A stretch of DNA of 64,000 nucleotides, from NCBI RefSeq assembly GCF_003144115.1, contig NW_020312000.1:496250-560249 (forward strand), in the 5' to 3' direction. The position numbers were made by a program, and so were the translations under genes. Below, one piece after another: positions 10,936-23,054 of this stretch. This DNA is from Tilletiopsis washingtonensis (Eukaryota; Basidiomycota; Exobasidiomycetes; Entylomatales). Below the pieces are notes generated by a model, which was given only the letters and a program-made list of their open reading frames with translations, did no database searches and was not told the origin of the DNA. Every line of letters begins with the position of its first letter. Within the stretch, counting starts at the first letter, position 1.

Positions 10936-12429
10936 TTAGTCGAAGAGACCGAAGCCCATGTCGTCGTCGCTCTCCTCCTCCTTCTCCTCCTCCTTGGCCT
11001 CGGCAGCGGCCGGGGCAGCGGCCGACGTCTCCTCGGCGGCGGCCGGGGCCGCAGCGGCGAAGGCCGACGGGTCGGCCAGGTAGGCCTTGGCCTGTGGGCG
11101 TGGCAGTACAGTGTCAGCACAGTGCAGCGAGGCAAGCCAAGAGCACCGCAACCACGCCGCGCAACGTCATGGGCCATCATTGAGATGGGGGCCGATGGCC
11201 AAGATCTGGTCATGAGCTTTGCAGCCGTCCGGATTTTCAGTGTGTTTTGGAGCAGTCCTCTGGCCCGTCTGTCCCCTCGCCGCGCACCACTGCCGCCGCT
11301 GCCACATCTCTCGCTCCTCTCTGCAGCACGCACCTTGGCCGAGCCCTCGAACTCGTACTCGGTCGCGAGCGACACGGCGAGCAGGTTCTTGTAGGCGTTG
11401 ACGAGCGAGTGGCCCACCGACACGATGGTCGGGTAGTTGAGCGCCAGCGAGATGGCGGCGATCTGCTGGATGCCCTGGCTGAAGCGGTCGGTGAGCGTCT
11501 TCTCCTCGACGTCGAGCACGTCGGAGGTGAAGGTGTTGCCGCTGTCGTAGATCTGCACGACCGTCATGCCGTACGTGAAGGGCGAGATGTTGAGCATGTT
11601 GAGCAGCGTCGCCTCGGACGTGCCGACGCGCGAGCCGCCGGACACGACCTTGACGTCCGAGACAATCTCAATGGTACCACGGGCAATCTTGGTCGGGATG
11701 CCGAGCGCCTGGAAGAAGCTCGTCTTGCCCGGCTCCATGCCGGTGTTGCCGGCGGGCACGTAGACGTCGGCCGGGGCGTAGGCACCGGCACGGGCCGGCG
11801 CAGCGACACGGTTGGCGAGGATGAGCTCGCGCACCTCCTTGAGGTCGCTGGCCGTGAAGACGAAGCCGATGTTGCCCTTGACGTGCGGCATGAGGCGCTC
11901 GAACTCGGGGCGCTCCGAGACGACCATGCGCAGCGCACGGCGCACCATCGTGTTCTTGCCCATCAGCACCGTGCCCTTGCCGCGCAGGGCCTGGCGAATC
12001 TGGTGCATCTGCATCGAGCCGACATTGTCGACGTTGACGATGAAGATCGACGACTGCGGGGGGGAGTCAGCAGCTGGTCTGTAGGGACGCCCGGAGCACC
12101 TCGCCCGCGCAGAATCTGCCAGAAGCAAGTCGGCCTGCCTGTGCCGGCTCTTCGCGCTCACTCTCCGCATCCTCGCGCCGTCTGCAGTCCAGTGCCGTGT
12201 CCTTGCTGGCCGCTGACCGCCTTTCGCAGCATACCGCCCCTTCGCTCTCCATTTCCAGCTGTCCGCCTCGAGCAGTCTCCTTCTCCAACAAGTTCCACCC
12301 TCCAGCCATCTTCCGCCCTGCCCATCTCGCGCCTCGCACATGAGCCGGGCGCAGCATACTCACGTACTTGTCGAGGCACTCGTTGAGGCGGACGAACCAG
12401 GCCTCCTTGGTGGCACGCGAGATACCCAT
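10936..12429 (-). CDS. RPP0: 60S acidic ribosomal protein P0 (uL10)
   Basis: P0 anchors the P1/P2 stalk on the large ribosomal subunit and contacts translation GTPases. Exons: 12429-12364, 12053-11334, 11091-10936, giving 313 residues, the normal size. The N-terminus [20 protein letters not shown], the rRNA-binding core ([19 protein letters not shown]) and the insertion domain are all conserved. The C-terminus is the universal acidic stalk tail ending [13 protein letters not shown], which contacts elongation factors and ribotoxins. Intron 1 is 310 nt and intron 2 is 242 nt, both long for this window; long 5' introns are common in ribosomal protein genes. A run of Cs precedes the intron-1 acceptor. 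The upstream neighbour is divergent. Confidence 0.97.
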
Positions 12430-13021
12430 TTTGGTCTAGAGTGTAGGTGGAGAGAGGTGACGAGGTTTCGAGGAAGCGGGTCAAAGAGGCCACCGATGAT
12501 CACGAGTCCTGCCGGATACAAAGGAGTTTAAGGCGCTCTTGCTGCGAGAGGGGGGGATGGAGGAGCAGCAGCAGGAGCGGGCGGCCGCGCCGTCCGTCTT
12601 CGCGCGCTGCTGCGGGCGTAGGAGGGGCGGCGGGCAGCGAGAGGCGCGCGTAAGAGCCGTGAGAGCGACTGCCTGCGTGGGGAGCGCTGACGTAAGCGAC
12701 CCCGATCCTTCTGACGGACATCCGCGGAGCAGCCTTCACGCGCCTGGGCGCGGCCACTGACGGCTGGCCCCTGCTTCGTCTCGGTCTCTGGCTGCTCTCC
12801 ATCTCCACACACACACACATCACTCGCGCCGCCCACCTCTCGCGCCCTCCATGCCCCGCCATTCCCTGCTCTGCTAAGCACACGCAGCGCCTCGCCTTGC
12901 TCGCGCCGCACGTGCGGCTCCGGCAGCGGGCGAGCGGCGAGCGAGTGCGCGCCATGCCCAGCGCACCCGTTTATGCTGCCCTCGACGCCGCTGCCCTCTG
13001 CTCCCGCAGCGCGCCAAAGTC
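12430..13021. other. Divergent promoter region, RPP0 / unknown gene
   Basis: 592 bp with no gene. A short CA dinucleotide run lies around 12805-12820. It is probably a bidirectional promoter, given the head-to-head start codons at both ends. Confidence 0.5.
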
Positions 13022-15925
13022 ATGTCTGGCCTCCGCAGCGGCGCGCTGTCACTTCTCCGCGCGCCTACGCCTGCGGCGGCACGCAGCCAGCTGCTGCGCG
13101 TCCCCTCGCTGCCGGCCTGGGCACGCAGCACGGCGGGCGCCAGACGGCACGTCTACGGCGCCGCCGCTGCAGCCGAGGCGCATGCTGCCTGGGCAGCCTC
13201 GCAGGAGGAGCTGCGCGAAGCCGACGATGACGAGGGACGAGAGGCGATCCTGCGCCTCCAGCAGCGTCGCGCGCGCTTGACGAGCAGCAGCAGCAGCGGC
13301 AAGCAGCCAGAGGCAGCACGCGGCTCGCACTTGGCGCCCGCCGAGGGCTTCTTCTCGCGGGCCCAGCACGCCGTGCCTGTGCCTGCCGCTGCGGCTGCCG
13401 CAATCTCTGCGCCGGCAGCTGGCTTCAGCGACGCAAGCGATGGTGCAAGGCAACCCGTTGCGCCTTCAAGTGCACTCTCAGCCGACGTGGAGAGCTCTCA
13501 GACTGCCGCCCGCTCCGTCGTCGCAGCAATCGCCGTCGCCGAACAGGCAGCGCCCGACGCTCGCACCTCTTCTCTTTCCGACTCTCGATCTCGTTCCGTT
13601 CCGCGCATCATACCACCAGCCGAGCATCTTCTCTCCTCGCTCCTCTCGCTCTCTGAGCTCGACGCTCTCCTCGAGGAAGCACATCTCTCCATAGCGCATG
13701 GCGAGCATGCTCTTCCCACCTTCGCCGGGCAGCTCCTCACAGCTCTGCGCGAGCGTGTGGCGCTGCGCTGGGAAGAGCGTGACGCCAGCGCCGATGCAGA
13801 GGAGTTGAGTCTGCTGCTGCTGGCTCAGTATCTCCCCTCTAGCACACCGCAAGAGGCCACCTCTCGACGGGCGTGTCTTCGCACCGCATATGCGCTCTAC
13901 CTCGCCGCGCCCGCCTCTACACCGCGCATCGCGCCCCTCTTCGCATCCCTAGTAGCGCTCCGCCGACGCGTGCTGTACGCATACGTGGCGCACCAGCTCG
14001 TTGGGCCTGCTCGTGCCGTCGTTCGCGGCTGCCATGCGCTGGCAGACGAGCGGCTAGGCAAGTCACAGGCGCGCTATCTGGTGCGCAAGGCGCTCGACAA
14101 CGTGTCGCGCATGCCGCTGCATAGCCTTGCGCGGCGACAGGCGCTCGAGGGTCTCACTAGCAGTGCACGGACGCTCCTATCGCGGGGCGTTCTGCATATC
14201 TACAACTCGCCTGGGCGCGCACCAGACGTTGGCGAGCACCAGAAGCACCTCGGCACGCAGCCGCGGACCGATGCGCGGGAGCTGCACTCGCTGCTGCGCC
14301 TACTCGCGCACTCGCAGCTACCCGATGCGGTCTTGCAGCTGGCGCGCAGTGCGTCGCAGGTCTCGAGTCTCGCAGACGGCGCTCCTGCTGGGCAAAGCGA
14401 AGCGAGCCAGGCGAATGCGCGCTGCAGCTGGGCGAGACCAAACATCGTCGAGCAGACACTGCACCTCCTCGTCATGCGCAGCGGCGGACGACAAGCTCTG
14501 TCGCTGCTCAAACTCGTGCCGCTTGAGCAGCGCACACACGGCATGTACCTGCCGCTCCTTACTCGCTGGAGCGAGTGCGCGCCTCGGTTGCGCCTTGGGT
14601 CGCAGGGGCAGGCCGAGAGCGAGACTGCAACCTCTAGCGCAGGCCGTCTTGGTCGGCAACGAAGTGCGCCTCTCTGTGCGCGAGTAGATCGGGATCGACG
14701 CGCCCGCGCACGTACGAGCGCCGAGCTCTGGAACGAGCTGCTGGCGTCCCTCGGCGGAGCACTTCCCACGCGCGCAGAGATGTCGCAGTCGCGGCAGGAG
14801 GCAGTCGTGGCCGCGTTCGCCGCGCGCATGGTATCGCACGCACGCGCAAGCAGACCAGGTCTCGTCATGGCGGACCTCGCTGCGTTGCGACGGCTCGACT
14901 TGCTCTCTGCCCCCGACGAGGGGTCAAGTGCCCAGCCGCACGCCGCCCAGCCACTCGGTCGTCTCTTGCCGCTCTCGGCGCAGCTGGCCGCCCTGCAAGC
15001 CTTCCTCAACGCCGGTCGCTACCGCACCGCTCGGTCCCTCTGCGCGCGCTTTCTCACCACGTCCGACGTCGCTTCGCTACATGCGCGCCAAGAAGGCTAC
15101 CTCTCCACGCGCGGCACAGCGCTGCTCAACACCTTGCTGCGCGGTGCACTGGCGCTTGCGATGCCTCTCGACAAGCGCATGACACGTCGCTCCAGGATTG
15201 CGGCAACGACGAGCTCGTACAGCCGCCCACTGCGCGCATTCGCCAGTGCGCGCTCAGCGCGCTTGCGCACGCAGGGCGGACGAGGACGAGGACGGAGTGG
15301 CGAGCAGCAGCGTCGAGAAGCAGCTGCCCCGCACACCCGGCCAGGCGCAGCACCTGCAAGCGCCGTCGTGGCGTCGAACGCACGTCGCTGGCATGCAGCT
15401 CAAGCACCGCCTCCGCTCTTCTGGTGGCGCGCGCTCGAGCGAGCCGAGTCCGTGCTGCACCTCTTCGCAGCGTACGACGTGCGACCAGACGAGGTGACTG
15501 CGAATGTCGTGCTGCTGCTGCTCGTGCGCAAGGCGCACAGCGCAGCTGAACTGCGCGCGCTGGCGGCGCTGGCGCTCGGCGAGAGCAGCGTGGCTGGTCA
15601 CAAGGTGGCTGCAAAGGCGCTGCCGAGACGCGCTGGCGACGACGACGAGGAGCAGGCGATGCAGCGCGCGGCTCTCCTGCGTGTGGCTGCCGCCAGGAGT
15701 CTGCTTCGTCGATGGCAGATCCCACTGCCGCGCGCCGCATTTTCGATGGCCCAGAGCCGCTCGGCAGAGGCGAAGCGACGCTACGAGAAGCTGCAGCGCC
15801 CGTTCCTGGGAGCGCTGGCGCGCAAACTGTACGAGTATGGCGATGGCGAGGCTGGCCGTGGGGCTGTGCGTCGCTATGTAGAGGTCAGGGAGGGCCTGCG
15901 GAGAGGGCAAGAGGACAATGCATAG
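13022..15925 (+). CDS. Unknown large protein with a mitochondrial-type presequence
   Basis: One uninterrupted frame of 967 residues; I do not recognise the family. The first 45 residues are rich in Arg, Ser, Ala and Leu and lack acidic residues (MSGLRSGALSLLRAPTPAAA and on), as in a mitochondrial targeting peptide. Beyond a disordered 100-200 stretch, the protein appears largely helical, with repeated Leu/Ala/Arg blocks such as LLRLLAHSQLPDAVLQLARS and AALQAFLNAGRYRTARSLCA. These resemble the paired helices of PPR or other helical-repeat mitochondrial RNA-binding proteins, but I could not assign a repeat register. The absence of introns is unusual for a gene of this size here. Existence is likely from the long open frame and the fitting presequence; function is open. 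Confidence 0.75.
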   Translation: MSGLRSGALSLLRAPTPAAARSQLLRVPSLPAWARSTAGARRHVYGAAAAAEAHAAWAASQEELREADDDEGREAILRLQQRRARLTSSSSSGKQPEAARGSHLAPAEGFFSRAQHAVPVPAAAAAAISAPAAGFSDASDGARQPVAPSSALSADVESSQTAARSVVAAIAVAEQAAPDARTSSLSDSRSRSVPRIIPPAEHLLSSLLSLSELDALLEEAHLSIAHGEHALPTFAGQLLTALRERVALRWEERDASADAEELSLLLLAQYLPSSTPQEATSRRACLRTAYALYLAAPASTPRIAPLFASLVALRRRVLYAYVAHQLVGPARAVVRGCHALADERLGKSQARYLVRKALDNVSRMPLHSLARRQALEGLTSSARTLLSRGVLHIYNSPGRAPDVGEHQKHLGTQPRTDARELHSLLRLLAHSQLPDAVLQLARSASQVSSLADGAPAGQSEASQANARCSWARPNIVEQTLHLLVMRSGGRQALSLLKLVPLEQRTHGMYLPLLTRWSECAPRLRLGSQGQAESETATSSAGRLGRQRSAPLCARVDRDRRARARTSAELWNELLASLGGALPTRAEMSQSRQEAVVAAFAARMVSHARASRPGLVMADLAALRRLDLLSAPDEGSSAQPHAAQPLGRLLPLSAQLAALQAFLNAGRYRTARSLCARFLTTSDVASLHARQEGYLSTRGTALLNTLLRGALALAMPLDKRMTRRSRIAATTSSYSRPLRAFASARSARLRTQGGRGRGRSGEQQRREAAAPHTRPGAAPASAVVASNARRWHAAQAPPPLFWWRALERAESVLHLFAAYDVRPDEVTANVVLLLLVRKAHSAAELRALAALALGESSVAGHKVAAKALPRRAGDDDEEQAMQRAALLRVAAARSLLRRWQIPLPRAAFSMAQSRSAEAKRRYEKLQRPFLGALARKLYEYGDGEAGRGAVRRYVEVREGLRRGQEDNA

Positions 15926-16272
15926 CTCCTGCGCTCTCTGGCTGCGTCTGAAGCGATTCGAGAGGCACGCGCAGGCGCCTCCAGCCTGTGCGCGCTCGCT
16001 GTGCGCATTGGCAGGCAGCTCACACCTTGTCAGAAGATCAAGAAACATGGCAATGACGTACTCCTCCTCCCCAAAAAACCCTGCACACGTGGCGCACCAT
16101 TGCGCTCTAGCAATGCGCGCTTCGACAGCGCAGCGTGCCACCCACATCCGCGCTCATGCCTAGCCGCCTGTCCCCTCACAGCCAGTCCAGCCCCTCCTTC
16201 GTCAGGCGCGCGCGACGCGCGACATTTGGGGCACGGCTCCGCAGCAGAGAGGCGTGTCCATCCGCGACGCGC
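15926..16272. other. Convergent intergenic spacer
   Basis: 347 bp between the 3' ends of the unknown gene and YPT6. It presumably contains both 3' UTRs; nothing else is seen. Confidence 0.5.
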
Positions 16273-18169
<1,897 letters not shown>

Positions 18170-18975
18170 GGCTGCAGTTGGCTGGGCGAGAGAGCGCCGA
18201 GATCAAGAGCAGATCAAGAGATGCGCGGTGCAGATGCAGCGAACGAAGACGACAGTGTGCTGTGCGGCGAGCAGAGGCGCGACTCGAAGCGCTTGAGGGT
18301 GTGAGGTGAAGCGAGGGTGAGCAGGGCAGAGGTGTTGGTGGGAGAGACAAGAGGCGCAGCCCTCGAGCCCTGAATTCGCCCCCAAGCGCCGCGGCCAGCG
18401 CCTTGCTTGCTGCCACGGCGCCAGCTCTCACGCTCATGCGCCGCACACGCACCGCGGCCGCGGCGGCGCTGCGCCGCACTCGGCGCCGCGTCGGCGTGGC
18501 GGACGCATGCAGCCGCGCCGCCGTCGGCGTGCCGCTCCCGCGCTGGGCGCAGCGGTCTCGCCCCTCGCTCTCGGCGCCGCCGTGTCGAGGCATGCGCCCG
18601 TCGGCGAGCGCTGCCGGCAGAACCACGGCGGCGACAACGCCACATCAAGCAGCAGCAGCCATGGCATTTGTTCTCATCTTGCATCGCAAGTGACCAGGCC
18701 AAGAGCTGATGCGCAGCCGAGGGCTCGACTTGCCGACGGCTGGCAGTCAGTGGGCGCGGCGCACGTGACGCGCGCTCGGATTGGCCGGGCCGGGCCTTGC
18801 TGCCGTACGAGACGCCTGCTGCTGTGCTGACGGAAGAAACGAGGCCGGCGTGGAGGGCCCTGAGCATCGATCTCCTCCTCTCCCGCTGCCTACTACACCT
18901 GCATCGTTCTTCACACATCTCAGCGTCTCCACTCAAGCTCGAGGCCGACTGCGCCTCTAAATCTTCGCGACAGCC
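18170..18975. other. Divergent promoter region, YPT6 / COQ1
   Basis: 806 bp between head-to-head genes with no recognisable coding sequence. It should contain both promoters and 5' leaders. Confidence 0.5.
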
Positions 18976-20610
18976 ATGCTCCTCCCGCGCGCCGGCGCCT
19001 CGAGTGCGCGGCATGTGCTCCGTCGCGCCTCGCTCGCGCCGCCACGGCCCAGCTCGCTCGCTGCCTCGAGCTCGCTGCGGCACCAGTCGAGCGCCAGTGC
19101 GCCCGCACACGCAGCTGCCGCTGCCTCTCCCAGCGGCGCTTCCTGGGCCTCCGCTCTCGCGCGCGGCACCACGCTCGTCTCGCCGCGCTCGCCCACGTCG
19201 CTCGTGCTGCCCGAGCTCACCTCGTTGCGGGGCAGCATCACCTCCATGCTTGGCTCGTCGCATCCCGCACTCGATCGCATCGCGGGCTACTACTTTGCCG
19301 CAGAGGGCAAGCACGTGCGGCCACTGATTGTGCTGCTTATGGCGCAGGCCGCCAACGGCGTCGCGCCGGGCTATGAGCGGCTGCGGGAGGAGGATCGGAA
19401 AACACAAGGCGCGGAGCTCGATGCTGAGATCTCGCCGACGGGGATACTCAACGACGTCAACCCTCGCCGAACGGTGTTCGCTGCGCCCGAGTCGGAGAAC
19501 ATCCTGTGCACGCAGCGCAGACTGGCGGACATCAGCGAGATGATCCACGTCGCCTCGCTGCTGCACGACGATGTGCTCGATGAGGCCGCCCTGCGTCGAG
19601 GTGCGCCTTCCGCGCCCGCTGCGTTCGGCAACAAGCTCGCCGTACTTGCAGGCGACTTTCTCCTCGGGCGCGCCAGTGTCGCCCTTGCGCGTCTGGGCAA
19701 CCTGGAGGTTGTAGAGCTGCTGGCGACAGTGCTCGCCAATCTTGTCGAGGGCGAGGTGCTGCAGCTGCAAGCTCAACAAGCTTCTGAAGATGCCTTGGCC
19801 GCCGCTCCTTCTCCCTCCGTCTCGCTCGATACATCTGCCTTCTGGCGTGTGACGCCCGCCTGTCCGGAGGACGCACCAAGCGAGCAGCTCTTCGAGAGCT
19901 ACCTGCACAAGACGTACCTCAAGACGGCGGCGCTCATGGCCAAATCGGCACGCGCGGCGGTGATTCTGGGAGGCTGCGGAAAGGCAGACGAGGGAGAGGT
20001 GGTGGAGCGGAGGAAGGAGCAGACGAGGGATGCCGCGTATGCATTTGGCAGGAATTTGGGCATTGCGTTCCAGGTGAGTAGCGCGCCGACTAGGGGTATT
20101 CGAGGAGGGTTGCCCGAGCGCATGCAGCTTTCTCGTGCGGCCTTGCTCCCGAGTTTCGCGCTCATCCGGCCATTGCCGTGGCTGACGCGGCCTGATCGCA
20201 GTTGGTGGACGACATGCTGGACTTCCGCTCCACCTCTGCCGCGTTCGGCAAGCCCTCCGGCGGCGCCGATCTGCGCCTGGGCATCGCCACTGCGCCCGTG
20301 CTCTTTGCATGGCAAGAGGCGCCCGCCGAGGCGCGCATGGGCGAGATGGTGCGGCGCAAGTTTGGCGGCGAAGGGGATGTGCCCAAGGTGTGTCTTGTCC
20401 CGCTCTTCGCACACATGCAGCACAAGCTGATAAGAGTGTGGCATCCAGGCATTGGCGCTAGTGGAGGCCTCGCAAGGACTGCAACGCACCGCAAAGCTCG
20501 CGCAGCATCACGTCGATCTGGCGCTCGATGCACTAGCCGTCCTGCCGCACTCGGAGGCAAGGGACGCACTGGCCCAGCTTGCGAGAGGAGTGCTGACGCG
20601 GAGCAAATAA
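18976..20610 (+). CDS. COQ1: Mitochondrial trans-polyprenyl diphosphate synthase (ubiquinone side chain)
   Basis: Coq1 builds the polyprenyl tail of ubiquinone from IPP and allylic diphosphates in mitochondria. Exons: 18976-20073, 20202-20387, 20449-20610; 481 residues. The N-terminus (MLLPRAGASSARHVLRRASL) is a typical presequence. The first aspartate-rich motif is LLHDDVLDEA (Asp about residue 198), preceded by GKHVRPLIVLLMAQA. The second is VDDMLDF at about 369-373. GDFLLGRAS and YLHKTYLKTAALMA also fit. Acidic insertions separate these motifs (about residues 130-165 and 265-300). The C-terminus ends in LDALAVLPHSEARDALAQLA, the usual last helix. Chain length (C45, C50 or other) cannot be read from sequence by eye. 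Confidence 0.95.
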
Positions 20611-20784
20611 ATCGCAACTGCACGGACATTGCTCTAGGGTATAGCTGTGATGTGGCGGGGGAGAAAGAAGTGGCTGGGAGGGGAGGGTGCATGTCCGGAA
20701 CGTGGTGGGAAGGTGGGAAAGGGGCCATGTCCGGAGGGGAGGAGAGATGCGCTGGTGTCTTGTAGGAGGTCCTGGCCCGAGCAT

Positions 20785-22581
20785 TCAGAGCTTTGCCTCG
20801 GCCGCAGCACTTGCGCCCTGCTGCTGCTCCGGCGCGTGCGGCAGCGAGTGCACGACAAGCATGCCAGCTTCCTTCATGTCGCGTTTCTGGATCTCCTCTG
20901 CGTGCTCGTCGCGCACTTCGACGTCGAGCTTTGCGCTACTCAGGAGCGTCTTGATGTCGCTTGCCGCGCCTTCGCTCATCGTCGCTGTCGCTGCAGCATC
21001 GGCGCGCCCGGCATTGATCTGCGCCAAGGAGGCGCTCGCGAAGGCCTTGATGCAGACGTCGGGCGCGACGTTCGAGGCGAAGAGCCTCGGAATGAGAAAG
21101 GGAAAGTCGCTGAAGTCGGTGTGCTTGGTGCCGGTAAGCGTCAACAGCCAGGGCTTGCGTCCCTCCTTGCTCGGTGCGCGCGCGACAAGATCCCGCACGG
21201 AGCCCATGTGGCTGCGCCAGATGGAAAAGTACTCGGAGTTGATGATGAAGAGCGGCCGGCGCGGTTGCGGTGGTGTGGCGCCTTCGGAAAGCAGAGGCTC
21301 GAGCCACGGATCGAGAGTGAGCGCTTGAGCGAACGGCGTGTCGGCGGAGCTGGTGAGCGCTACGCAGGTTGCACCACCAAAACTGTGCCCGAGGGCGTAG
21401 ACGTCCGATAGATCAAGCCGGTCCTTCCACTCCTCGAGGCGCGCCGCTCGCAGGGCATCCACGTTGCCGCGGAGATGAGAAGAGAGAACAGGCTGGGCGT
21501 CGCCAGAGCTGAGACGAGAGAGAATTGAAAGCGCTTCTTGCATCTCTGCTTCTCGCAGCTTGAGCTGTGCTCGCCGCAGCGCCATTTGCTCAATAGCACT
21601 GCCGTCTTCTGCTTTGCTGCGGGCCACGACTCATCAGCCTCGGCCATGGGCCAACACATGCGAGTGACGACGTACTCGAGCTCATCGTGCTTCAGGTATG
21701 TGCGCGTCTCGACGCTCTCCTTGCCCGCCGCATCGCGCGTGTAGATGGACGTTGAAGGCGCCGTGCCATCGCGGTGCTCCACTGCCGCCACCACCACGCC
21801 GTGGCTTGCCAGCGTGGAGAGATACTGACTGTTCGAGCACACTCTTCAGCTCAGCTTCTGTAGGGAGCAAAAGGGGCAACAGAGAAACGCACCTGTATGT
21901 CGTGCGTGTGCCGCCGAGGCCGTGGCTGAACACACCGACTGGGAACTTGGCGCCCTGAGCCGGCGCAGCTAGCGGTGCGTTTTGGGCGTAGGGCAGCTAG
22001 AGAAGTAGGCGTCAGACTTGGCGCACGCTGTGCGGCAGAGAGGACAACGCACCTTTGCGAAGAGCACCGAGTAGGCGGGCACGAGGACGGGCAGGGCGAA
22101 GTACTTGCTGATGCCGGCGTACTTGAGCAGGCCTTCGATGGACTTGAGGCGTGGGCTGATGCGCGCAGAAGCGTCAGCGTTGCCTTCCCTGCGGTCTGCC
22201 AACGTCTCGAGCGCAATCCGCTCCGGCGCCATGGACAGCGAGGCCTGGCAATTGTCTGCTTCTCCGGGCCGCCACGCTGGGCCCTGACTACACCGCGAAT
22301 GGCTGTCTGCACCGACAGTCCACGCCAGTGTGCCCCTCATAAACTCGTCGCTTCCCTTGCACTCACCTGTTGAGCCAACCCGAGCCGGCCGTCTCCGCCT
22401 TTGCGCCCTTCTCCGGCCTGAGTGTCGGGTAGAAAAGCGTGACGAGGGCGCTCTCGAGGCGCAGTGCCGGCTGGCCCTTGAGGCGCACGTGCTGCTCGGC
22501 AAAGGCACGCGCCTCGCGAGCGGGCAGCTCGAGCTCGAGCGTCGAGACGGCGTAGGGCCCTGTGGGCGTGGAGAGCGGCAT
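20785..22581 (-). CDS. Platelet-activating factor acetylhydrolase-like phospholipase (PAF-AH II type)
   Basis: This alpha/beta hydrolase family cleaves short or oxidised sn-2 acyl chains from phospholipids. Exons: 22581-22367, 22155-22053, 21996-21893, 21843-21676, 21616-20785; 473 residues. The oxyanion block VFSHGLGGTRTTY, the block HGVVVAAVEHRDG, the nucleophile elbow GHSFGG (Ser about 275), LTLDPW with a candidate Asp, and GTKHTDFSDFPF with a candidate His match the PAF-AH catalytic triad. Between exons 4 and 5 the frame changes; a 59-nt intron (GTACGT to CCCGCAG) explains it, so I do not call a frameshift. No signal peptide is seen, so it is probably cytosolic. The C-terminus is Ala/Gln-rich. 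Convergent with COQ1 (174 bp). Confidence 0.9.
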
Positions 22582-23054
22582 GGCGAGGGATCCGGGGCCG
22601 ACTTGGGGGTATGGAGAACGGGTCCTGAGCGGCGAGAGGAGGCGAAGGCGACATTTGGTCAGGCGACCCGGCTCGGCGGCATCGCGGGCCGCACTTCCGC
22701 GGAGTAGGATCGCGTGGAGGGGCGGCGGCCGCCGGCGGGCGCTGAATCGGTGACGCTGCGCTGCGTCAGCGGCAGGCGGGCGAGAGACCGATGCGGCACC
22801 TCGGCTGCGCGGAGCGGGCGCCGGCCCTGCCCCGCGCGCGGCGCGGAGAAAGCGCCGCGGCGGCAGGCACCGCGAGGGTGCCGCCCGTCGCGTGCCCCTG
22901 ATGCGGCAGGCGGCAGGCCAGCTGGCAGCGCGCAGGCGCGCCGGCGGCGAGCCTATCGCTGGCTGGTGCAGCGCAGCGCATGGGCCTGCTGCCTGCTGCG
23001 CACCGCCAGGGCCCACCTTCACTGCTCACCTTCACCCCACCACCACTGCCCAGC
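22582..23054. other. Divergent promoter region, PAF-AH / carboxypeptidase
   Basis: 473 bp between head-to-head starts. It is very GC-rich and holds no gene. An in-frame ATG at 22980 upstream of the carboxypeptidase is less likely to be used. Confidence 0.5.

Noticed and set aside
18214-20412. A 732-codon frame antisense to COQ1
   Set aside because: Arg/Ala-rich shadow; the sense gene has all catalytic motifs.
21600-21690. Apparent frameshift in the PAF-acetylhydrolase gene
   Set aside because: A 59-nt intron with consensus GTACGT and CCCGCAG restores the frame and family alignment.
22980-23054. Upstream in-frame ATG for carboxypeptidase Y
   Set aside because: It would add 25 residues before the signal peptide; ATG 23055 puts the hydrophobic segment at the N-terminus.
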